Below are positions 34,170 to 39,904 of a stretch of DNA of 39,904 nt, piece after piece (positions within the stretch are counted from its first letter, which is position 1; each line of letters opens with the position of its first letter). Below the pieces are notes generated by a model, which did no database searches, was not told where the DNA came from, and saw only the letters and a list, made by a program, of their open reading frames with translations. Position numbers and translations under genes: made by a program. The DNA is from Bacillota bacterium (lineage in GTDB: Bacteria > Bacillota > Clostridia > Lachnospirales > Lachnospiraceae): contig JAEZFK010000067.1 in the NCBI GenBank assembly GCA_023437715.1, forward strand, positions 1 through 39,904. Reading direction: 5' to 3'.

Positions 34170-35930
34170 ATGATTAAAATTTTCAAATATCTCAAGCCCA
34201 AGGAATGGCTGATGGCTTTATTCAGCTTGATTTTCGTGGTAGTTCAGGTATGGCTGGATTTAAAATCGCCGGATTACATGTCGGAAATCACCATGCTGGT
34301 ACAAACGCCCGGCAGTGCCATGAGTGATATCTGGCTTGCCGGAGGTAAAATGCTTCTCTGCACATTGGGCAGCCTGGCAGCCGCTGTTATTGTCGGTTTT
34401 TTTGCGGCACGGATTGCAGCTGCATTTTCCAGACGTCTGCGCAGTCTGCTCTTTCATAAGGTGGAGTCCTTTTCTATGGAGGAAATCAACCGCTTTTCGA
34501 CTGACAGCCTGATCACCCGTTCCACAAACGATATTACACAGATTCAGATGTTGATTACAATGGGGCTGATGCTGATTATCAAAGCTCCCATTATGGCCGT
34601 CTGGGCCCTTACCAAAATCTCCGGAAAGGGCTTTGAATGGTCCCTGGCCACAGGCGCAGCGGTCGCCCTTTTGGTTGTTATGATTGGCATTATCATGATT
34701 TTTGTTATGCCCAAATTTAAAAAAATGCAGGCCCTGACAGATAATATGAACCGGGTCACCCGAGAAAATCTGACAGGACTTCGTGTAGTAAGAGCCTATA
34801 ACGCCGAGACTTACCAGGAAAAGAGGTTTGAGGAAGCCAATGAGGAATTGACCGGAACACAGCTGTATACGGGCCGCGCTATGGCAATTATGATGCCCGT
34901 TATGACGATGATTATGAGCGGACTGTCCCTTTCGATCTATTGGATCGGCGCCTATTTAATTAATGCCGCGCAGATGACGGATAAACTGACGCTGTTTTCC
35001 AACATGGTGGTTTTCTCCAGCTACGCCATGCAGGTTGTCATGTCATTTTTGATGCTGGTCATGATTTTTATCATGCTTCCCCGTGCCAGCGTTTCCGCCA
35101 GGCGAATCAATGAGGTGCTGGACACCGAACCGACAATCCTGGATGGAAGCAGGACAGAGGGAATCTCTGGTCTGAAAGGTGAGGTTACTTTCCGGCATGT
35201 GGGCTTTAAATATCCGGACGCGGCGGATTATGTGCTGAAGGATGTGAGCTTTACGGTAAAGCAGGGGGAAACCATTGCTTTTATCGGCTCCACAGGCAGC
35301 GGTAAATCAACACTGATAAACCTTGTACCCCGCTTTTTTGACGCCACAGAGGGAGAAATCCTGATTGACGGTGTAAATATTAAGGAGTACACACAGGAAT
35401 CACTGCACAATAAAATTGGTTATGTACCGCAGAAAGCGGTTTTGTTCAAGGGTTCGGTTTCGTCCAATGTGGCATACGGAGATAACGGCGGCAACGGATT
35501 TTCTGAGGATGAAATCAAGAGAGCCGTTGCAATCGCACAGGGAACGGATTTTGTTGAAAGCATGGAGGGCGGCTATGAAGCGGACATTGCCCAAGGCGGT
35601 ACGAATGTGTCCGGCGGCCAGAAGCAGCGGCTTGCCATCGCCCGCGCGGTCTGCCGGAAGCCGGAAATCTATATTTTTGATGATTCCTTTTCGGCACTGG
35701 ATTATAAAACGGATAGGATTTTGCGCAATGTACTGAAAAAAGAGACTGCCGGTGTGACCAGCATGATTGTGGCACAGCGCATCGGCACGATTATGGATGC
35801 CGACCAGATTATTGTTCTGGACGAAGGCAAAGTTGTGGGCGAAGGAAAACACAGGGATTTGCTGCAGAACTGTGAGGTGTACAGGCAAATTGCCATGAGC
35901 CAGTTAAGTGAGGAGGAGCTTGTGTCATGA
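34170..35930 (+). CDS. Heterodimeric ABC exporter, subunit with degenerate ATP site
   Basis: A 586-residue membrane transporter with six N-terminal helices (about 1-310) and a C-terminal ATPase. Walker A is GSTGSGKST, the Q-loop PQKAVLF, the signature VSGGQ. Walker B is IYIFDDSFSALD, with Asp in place of the catalytic Glu, and the switch His is replaced by Gln (VAQRIGTI). It therefore supplies the non-hydrolysing site but a good signature motif. GAGGAGG precedes the ATG. It overlaps its partner by 4 bp. The pair resembles BmrCD/LmrCD-type multidrug exporters. The cargo is unknown. Confidence 0.93.
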   Translation: MIKIFKYLKPKEWLMALFSLIFVVVQVWLDLKSPDYMSEITMLVQTPGSAMSDIWLAGGKMLLCTLGSLAAAVIVGFFAARIAAAFSRRLRSLLFHKVESFSMEEINRFSTDSLITRSTNDITQIQMLITMGLMLIIKAPIMAVWALTKISGKGFEWSLATGAAVALLVVMIGIIMIFVMPKFKKMQALTDNMNRVTRENLTGLRVVRAYNAETYQEKRFEEANEELTGTQLYTGRAMAIMMPVMTMIMSGLSLSIYWIGAYLINAAQMTDKLTLFSNMVVFSSYAMQVVMSFLMLVMIFIMLPRASVSARRINEVLDTEPTILDGSRTEGISGLKGEVTFRHVGFKYPDAADYVLKDVSFTVKQGETIAFIGSTGSGKSTLINLVPRFFDATEGEILIDGVNIKEYTQESLHNKIGYVPQKAVLFKGSVSSNVAYGDNGGNGFSEDEIKRAVAIAQGTDFVESMEGGYEADIAQGGTNVSGGQKQRLAIARAVCRKPEIYIFDDSFSALDYKTDRILRNVLKKETAGVTSMIVAQRIGTIMDADQIIVLDEGKVVGEGKHRDLLQNCEVYRQIAMSQLSEEELVS

Positions 35931-37771
35931 GTGAACAGAGAACGAACAGAAAGCCGATGGCCGGAGGTCCCATGGGACAGGGGGCCGCGGAAAAGCCAAA
36001 GGATTTTAAAAGAACATGGGGCAAACTGATTGCCTATTGTAAAAATTATATGCCGGTAGTGATTGTTGCTCTTGTTATGGCAGCAATCGGAACCGTGCTG
36101 CAAATTATCGGCCCGGATAGGCTGAAAGAAATGACCAACGAGATCATGAAGGGATTGCCTGCGCTGGTCAATGGCGTTCCCGCCGCCGGTGCCATTGATT
36201 TCGGTGCGGTGAAGAAAATTGCCTTTCTGCTGGTGGGCTTTTATGCGGGCTCAGCGCTTCTTAACTTTATTCAAAGCTTTATGATGACAACGGTGACGCA
36301 GAAAATCAGCAGAAATATGCGTACCGGCATATCACAAAAAATCAATAAGCTGCCTTTGAAATATTTTGACCAGGTAAGCTACGGCGATATTCTCAGCCGG
36401 GTAACCAATGACGTGGATACCATCGGCCAGACCATGAACCAAAGTGTGGGAAATCTGGTTACCTCCATCACCATGTTTGTTGGTTCAGCAATTATGATGT
36501 TCTACAATAACTGGATTATGGCATTGACTGCCGTGGGAGCCAGCGTTTTTGGATTCATTATCATGGGCGCTATTATGGCGAAATCACAGAAGTATTTCGT
36601 TCAGCAGCAGAAGGACCTGGGTGTCGCCAATGGTCATGTTGAAGAGGTTTATTCCGGCCATAATGTAGTGAAGGCTTATAACGGCGGCAAAGAAGCCACA
36701 CGGTTTTTTGAGAATGTGAACGACAGCCTGTATAACAGCGGATGGAAGAGCCAGTTTATGTCGGGGCTGATGATGCCGCTTATGACCTTTATTGGTAACT
36801 TCGGATATGTGGCCGTCTGTGTGGTAGGTGCGGCCCTGGCTATGAACGGAACCATCAGCTTTGGCGTGATCGTTGCCTTTATGCTGTATATCCGTCTCTT
36901 TACCCAGCCCCTTTCCCAAATTGCTCAGGCATTCCAGAATTTACAGAGAACTGCTGCTGCCAGTGAGCGTGTGTTTGAATTTTTTGACGCGGAAGAGATG
37001 TCTGACGAGAGCCAGAAAGCAAAGAAGCTCACCAATGTGAAAGGTGATGTGGAATTCCGTCATGTGAAATTTGGATATACTCCGGACAAAACGGTTATCA
37101 ATGATTTTTCGGCTGAAATCAAAGCCGGACAGAAAATTGCCATTGTAGGCCCTACCGGCGCAGGAAAAACAACGATGGTCAATCTGCTGATGCGCTTTTA
37201 TGAACTGGACAGCGGAGAAATCCTTCTGGACGGCATCCCCGTCAGCCAGGTGCCGAGAGAGAATGTCCATGAGCAGTTTTGTATGGTATTGCAGGACACA
37301 TGGCTGTTTGAAGGCACCATCAAGGAAAACATTATTTACAGCAAGCAGGGCGTGACGGATGAACAGGTGGTTGCCGCATGCAAGGCAGTGGGGCTTCATC
37401 ATTTTATCAGAACTCTGCCCCAGGGCTATGACACATTGCTAAATGACAGGGCTAATCTCTCCCAGGGACAGAAGCAGCTTGTCACCATCGCCCGGGCGAT
37501 GATCCAAAACGCTCCTATGCTGATTCTGGACGAAGCCACAAGCTCTGTGGATACACGCACCGAAATTTTGATTCAGGAAGCTATGGATAAGCTGACGGAA
37601 GGACGCACCTCCTTTGTCATTGCCCATCGGCTCTCTACCATTAAGAATGCCGATCTGATTCTGGTAATGAAGGACGGGGATATTATCGAAAGCGGTAATC
37701 ATGAGGAGCTGCTGGAAAAGGGAGGCTTCTACGCGGAACTTTACAACAGCCAGTTTGAATCTGCCGCATAA
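35927..37771 (+). CDS. Heterodimeric ABC exporter, catalytic subunit
   Basis: A 614-residue exporter half with a short polar N-terminus, six membrane helices and an ATPase. Walker A is GPTGAGKTT, Q-loop LQDTWLF, Walker B LILDEATSSVD with the catalytic Glu, and the switch His in IAHRLSTI is present. The signature is LSQGQ rather than LSGGQ. This complements the partner: the active site combines this Walker A/B with the partner's VSGGQ, the standard asymmetry of heterodimeric exporters. The start ATG overlaps the preceding stop (ATGA), with GAGGAGC just upstream. Both are presumably controlled by the MarR repressor. Confidence 0.94.
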   Translation: MSEQRTNRKPMAGGPMGQGAAEKPKDFKRTWGKLIAYCKNYMPVVIVALVMAAIGTVLQIIGPDRLKEMTNEIMKGLPALVNGVPAAGAIDFGAVKKIAFLLVGFYAGSALLNFIQSFMMTTVTQKISRNMRTGISQKINKLPLKYFDQVSYGDILSRVTNDVDTIGQTMNQSVGNLVTSITMFVGSAIMMFYNNWIMALTAVGASVFGFIIMGAIMAKSQKYFVQQQKDLGVANGHVEEVYSGHNVVKAYNGGKEATRFFENVNDSLYNSGWKSQFMSGLMMPLMTFIGNFGYVAVCVVGAALAMNGTISFGVIVAFMLYIRLFTQPLSQIAQAFQNLQRTAAASERVFEFFDAEEMSDESQKAKKLTNVKGDVEFRHVKFGYTPDKTVINDFSAEIKAGQKIAIVGPTGAGKTTMVNLLMRFYELDSGEILLDGIPVSQVPRENVHEQFCMVLQDTWLFEGTIKENIIYSKQGVTDEQVVAACKAVGLHHFIRTLPQGYDTLLNDRANLSQGQKQLVTIARAMIQNAPMLILDEATSSVDTRTEILIQEAMDKLTEGRTSFVIAHRLSTIKNADLILVMKDGDIIESGNHEELLEKGGFYAELYNSQFESAA

Positions 37772-37838
37772 AGCTATGGAGAATTAATCTATATCCTGGG
37801 GACATTCCATTATAACAGATCCGTGGGGAAGTGTAGTT

Positions 37839-37988
37839 ATGCAGATGGAAGAAACAGAAGATATCAGAGTCACGGAAATTGATTTAAGTAAAGCAGATAA
37901 GGTCCGTGAGGAGCTTCCGCCTTTAGCGCATAAGCGAAAAGATATTTATGAGTTGAAGGCCGCCGGGGTTATTTCAGCAATCAGATGA
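37839..37988 (+). CDS. Possible 49-residue small protein
   Basis: An ORF of 49 codons between the exporter and rubrerythrin, starting MQMEETEDIRV. It is charged, with no membrane helix, and has no known motif. A GTGGGGA before the ATG is a weak ribosome site. Its last eight codons lie inside the strong hairpin at 37963-38006. The composition looks protein-like, but it could be a chance ORF or a gene remnant. Confidence 0.35.
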   Translation: MQMEETEDIRVTEIDLSKADKVREELPPLAHKRKDIYELKAAGVISAIR

Positions 37989-38006
37989 CTGCTGAAATAA
38001 CCCCGG
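37963..38006. terminator. 17-bp perfect hairpin between convergent genes
   Basis: CCGGGGTTATTTCAGCA (37963-37979) pairs perfectly with 37990-38006 around a 10-base loop. It separates the plus-strand exporter operon from minus-strand rubrerythrin and probably ends transcription from both sides, though neither strand shows a T run after the stem. Confidence 0.6.
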
Positions 38007-38018
38007 TATAAGGCAGGC

Positions 38019-38612
38019 TTATTTTCCAAAGGGAGAGTCTTCCCGGCGGACAAAGAATCCCTGATTGTGGCTGCAAACCGGACAGATCAGAGGCGCCTCG
38101 CTGCCCTTATGAACATGGCCGCAGTTTAAGCAGATATACTCAGTGGGCGTTTCATTTTGAAATAGTTTATTGCTTTGTACCAGCTGTGCATACTGAGCAA
38201 AACGCTGGCTGTGTATCTGTTCAACCTCAGCGATCATATAAAAAGAATTTGCGATGTGGGAAAATCCCTCTTCTTTGGCCTTATCGCCGAAGGATTTGTA
38301 AATTGTGTCGTGTTCGGCGGCTTCATGCTGGGCGGAAAGCTGCAAAAGCTCCAGTATGCTTCTGGAATTATCTATGGGATAACTGGCGCTTATGGAGATT
38401 TCCTGTCCGTGGAACTCCTTTAAGTGATTATAGAATACCTCTGCATGTTCCTTTTCCTGTTTGCCGGTATAATGGAAAAGCCAGTATAAAACCTCAAGGT
38501 TTTGCCCTTTTGCTGTTCCTGCGGCAAATTCATAGCGCCTCCAGGCCTGGCATTCTCCCGCAAAGGCCTTTAAAAGGTTCTCTTTTGTAACGCTGTCTTT
38601 CAATTCGATCAT
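38019..38612 (-). CDS. rbr: Rubrerythrin (non-haem diiron peroxidase)
   Basis: A 197-residue cytosolic protein that reduces hydrogen peroxide and protects anaerobes from oxygen. The ferritin-like four-helix part carries iron ligands Glu20 (GECQAW), Glu53 and His56 (EKEHAEVF), and later Glu residues in HEAAEHD and AEVEQIHSQRF. The C-terminal rubredoxin-like domain has CLNCG and CPVC for a single iron. The start at 38612 is chosen because CCAGGAGG lies about 7 bp before it; the longer frame would add seven residues. It is monocistronic. No clear PerR box was seen upstream. Confidence 0.95.
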   Translation of the reverse strand: MIELKDSVTKENLLKAFAGECQAWRRYEFAAGTAKGQNLEVLYWLFHYTGKQEKEHAEVFYNHLKEFHGQEISISASYPIDNSRSILELLQLSAQHEAAEHDTIYKSFGDKAKEEGFSHIANSFYMIAEVEQIHSQRFAQYAQLVQSNKLFQNETPTEYICLNCGHVHKGSEAPLICPVCSHNQGFFVRREDSPFGK

Positions 38613-38722
38613 TTCTGTTCCTCCTGGTTTCATTTACCATTAGTATTACCAGGTTTTTCATGGTTTACCACGGAAAGGAGGAATATATTGTAAATTTTAC
38701 CTTTAAAAAAATTTTTCATTAA

Positions 38723-38956
38723 TATGAATTGACAGTTATTGGTTTGTCACAGCCGCTGGTATCGAAACATCTGCGGGCGCTCCGTGAATGTGGTTTGGTA
38801 AAGGTTTAGACCAAGGCTTAGAGCCGCATCTATTGTCTGAATGCGGAACCGCTGGTGGAAATTGATGAATGGTTAAACGCCTATCGGAAAATGTGGAATA
38901 AGCATGTCGATGCCCTGGCCCAGCATCTCGATCAGAATAAAAATAATGGGAGGTAA
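38723..38956 (+). pseudogene. Degraded ArsR family regulator
   Basis: Frame 38744 reads LSQPLVSKHLRALRECGLVKV, then stop (TAG 38807), TKA, stop (TAG 38819), then SRIYCLNAEPLVEIDEWL and a helical C-terminus ending at TAA 38954. This is the recognition helix, wing and C-terminal helix of the ArsR type that accompanies SRPBCC genes. The first 30 or so residues and the start codon are missing; the frame upstream is closed at 38720-38722. The gene is therefore truncated and broken twice. The next gene starts 7 bp later. Confidence 0.85.
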
Positions 38957-38963
38957 TTATAGA

Positions 38964-39344
38964 ATGAGTTCACATGTTTCAGAGAACCCCTATCTCGTTC
39001 AGGAGAATGGGGAATGGATTTTAGTACTTGAACAATCTTTTGAACATCCGGTTGAAGATGTCTGGGCGGCACTAACCAAGGCCGATCAGATGTCCAATTG
39101 GGGACCATTTACGGCAGACAGGGATTTAACCGCGGTTGGATCGGTAAGGCTGGCACAAATCAATGCGCCCGAAGCCGGTGAGACGGAGGGTGATGTTCTG
39201 GAAGTCAGTCCGCCGCATTTGCTCATCCTTAGATGGGGTTCCGACATTCTGCGGTGGGAGCTGAGTAGAGAAGACGACCAGACTGTCCTGATTCTTCGGC
39301 ACCGCTTTGCAAATCATCAGGATCCCCAGTCCACAGGGGCTTAA
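38964..39344 (+). CDS. SRPBCC (AHSA1-like) domain protein, 3'-truncated
   Basis: A 126-residue product from ATG 38964, behind GGGAGG. It has the START-like AHSA1 pattern: LVLEQSFEHPVEDVWAALT, then WGPF, and ILRWELSREDDQTVLILRHRF. AHSA1 proteins of this group normally continue for some 30-40 residues beyond RHRF, with a GWHxCL-type segment. Here the frame runs instead into the end of the opposing gene and stops. It follows the broken ArsR regulator, its usual partner. The family binds hydrophobic ligands; function is unknown. It is probably a remnant. Confidence 0.75.
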   Translation: MSSHVSENPYLVQENGEWILVLEQSFEHPVEDVWAALTKADQMSNWGPFTADRDLTAVGSVRLAQINAPEAGETEGDVLEVSPPHLLILRWGSDILRWELSREDDQTVLILRHRFANHQDPQSTGA

Positions 39345-39582
39345 GACCCACAAATACATCATTTAAAAACATTTCACTGCCAAGATATGCCTGTGCATGT
39401 TCCACACTGTCAAAGCCATGGAGCACCTGTACGTCTTCCGCGCGGATCAGCAGTTCTTTCGTGAGAGCACCGGGAATGGTGTCGATGAAAGGTCCCCGGT
39501 AACCGGTATAGACCTTTGCCGCAGCAGGGCGGTTTGCCTCATCAATTTTCATTGTGATTTCCAAATAAGCATGCACTTTCAT
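39229..39582 (-). CDS. Small alpha/beta-barrel-like protein (monooxygenase-like DUF), C-terminus replaced
   Basis: The ORF gives 117 residues. The first 85 (YLEITMKIDEANRPAAAKVY, then GALTKELLIRAEDVQVLHGF and AQAYLGSEMFLNDV) look like a real family of about 100-residue ligand-binding proteins resembling antibiotic-biosynthesis monooxygenases and often found beside SRPBCC/ArsR genes. AGGAGGA precedes the ATG. After about LKPLW the sequence is antisense to the SRPBCC gene, so the true C-terminal strand is lost. A deletion has fused the 3' ends of two convergent genes. The family call is tentative. Confidence 0.6.
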   Translation of the reverse strand: MKVHAYLEITMKIDEANRPAAAKVYTGYRGPFIDTIPGALTKELLIRAEDVQVLHGFDSVEHAQAYLGSEMFLNDVFVGLKPLWTGDPDDLQSGAEESGQSGRLLYSAPTAECRNPI

Positions 39583-39709
39583 TTTGAATTTCCTCCTGTT
39601 ATTCTGATTTTTTTGCTCTGGCTATGAGCCTGTCTTAATTATAATGGGGAAGATCGGCAAGATGAATATATCAGTTAATTTATAAGTTACTAATAAATTT
39701 CATAGTTAC

Positions 39710-39738
39710 TTGCTGATATGCAGTGCATTCCTTATAAT
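39710..39738 (+). promoter_or_regulatory. Putative promoter at the right edge
   Basis: TTGCTG (39710-39715), 17 bp, TATAAT (39733-39738). The -10 is perfect; the -35 is weak. Confidence 0.5.
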
Positions 39739-39790
39739 GATAAAATACAAGTTGAATCAGTCCCAGGTGTGTATAATAAGGAGACCAGCT

Positions 39791-39808
39791 ATGAAAAGTC
39801 AAGCATAA
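39791..39808 (+). CDS. Possible leader peptide MKSQA
   Basis: AAGGAG (39778-39783) lies 7 bp before ATG AAA AGT CAA GCA TAA. The strong site on a five-codon ORF, some 45 bases into the predicted transcript and followed by a hairpin, fits a regulatory leader peptide. Alternatively it is the start of a gene broken at codon 6, since the frame stays open after the stop to the window end. Confidence 0.4.
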   Translation: MKSQA

Positions 39809-39858
39809 ATTAGCAAGAAATTCTTTTTTGTATCAATGGTAAAAAAGGGTAACTTTAA

Positions 39859-39881
39859 TAGAGCTCCCTTAGGGTGCTTTT
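39859..39881 (+). terminator. Putative attenuator hairpin
   Basis: AGC-T-CCC TTA GGG-T-GCT, with one T-T mismatch and possible A-T and G-T extension at the base, followed by TTTTT. AAGGG at 39844-39848 could pair with CCCTT (39865-39869) instead, giving a competing fold. Confidence 0.5.
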
Positions 39882-39904
39882 TCAAAATCTATCGATATTG
39901 GTAT

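Larger units (their letters stand above)
39583..39904. other. Right-edge region without a full gene
   Basis: These 322 bases hold no full-length gene. They contain a putative promoter, a five-codon ORF with a strong ribosome site and a terminator-like hairpin, listed below. The layout suggests the leader of a gene beyond the window. Confidence 0.6.

Noticed and set aside
1..39904. CRISPR array, tRNA or rRNA genes, insertion sequences, prophage
   Set aside because: I looked for repeated spacer-like units, cloverleaf-type sequences, transposase or integrase motifs and terminal repeats, and saw none that I could support.

Overview
The window looks like a chromosomal stretch from an anaerobic, moderate-GC Firmicute, most likely a gut-type Lachnospiraceae/Clostridium relative. 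This rests on strong GGAGG ribosome binding sites, many carbohydrate ABC importers with lipoprotein binding proteins, a non-phosphorylating GAPDH (GapN), rubrerythrin, a LytS-type kinase and U-tailed intrinsic terminators. The genus is inferred from gene content; no rRNA or other marker gene is present. I saw no tRNA, rRNA, CRISPR array or intact insertion sequence.

Left part (1-4.4 kb): the end of a ribose-type ABC importer operon, with an ATPase lacking its first half, a permease and an aldo/keto reductase, closed by a terminator. Three small minus-strand genes follow: a two-gene unit (a two-helix membrane protein and a 54-residue acidic protein) and an RNHCP-domain zinc protein.

Hexonate locus (4.4-14.6 kb): uxuA, uxuB and a GntR/FCD regulator form one operon. 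A second operon encodes a lipoprotein binding protein, a cyclase-family metal hydrolase, a single-chain fusion of RbsA-type double ATPase and RbsC-type permease, a second permease, and a zinc dehydrogenase of the RspB/LgoD type. Both promoters carry the same 17-bp sequence with a GntR-like GTATA(C) core, so they probably form one regulon. The gene set fits uptake of an aldonate such as L-gulonate, oxidation to D-fructuronate, reduction to D-mannonate and dehydration to 2-keto-3-deoxygluconate.

Signalling and DNA transactions (14.7-23.9 kb): a LytS-like sensor kinase overlaps a response regulator with a SARP-like output domain. A soluble PAS-GGDEF diguanylate cyclase follows. Next come two translationally coupled helicases: an MrfA/YprA-like DEAH helicase with a four-Cys motif and an unusual C-terminal tail, and a UvrD/PcrA-like helicase. 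This pair is the best candidate here for an undescribed DNA repair or defence module.

Oligosaccharide locus (23.9-30.9 kb): a divergent LacI repressor, a binding protein, two MalF/MalG-type permeases and a GH31 glycosidase, with a perfect 14-bp palindrome at the promoter. No ATPase is encoded, so a shared MsmK-type ATPase is implied.

Right part (31-39.9 kb): a TIM-barrel protein of unknown substrate and gapN; a MarR regulator with a heterodimeric ABC exporter, both preceded by the same 21-bp inverted-repeat operator; rubrerythrin; and a decaying ArsR-SRPBCC-small protein module with two stop codons and a deletion joining two convergent genes. At the extreme right edge a promoter, a five-codon leader peptide with a strong ribosome binding site and a terminator suggest an attenuated gene just outside the window.
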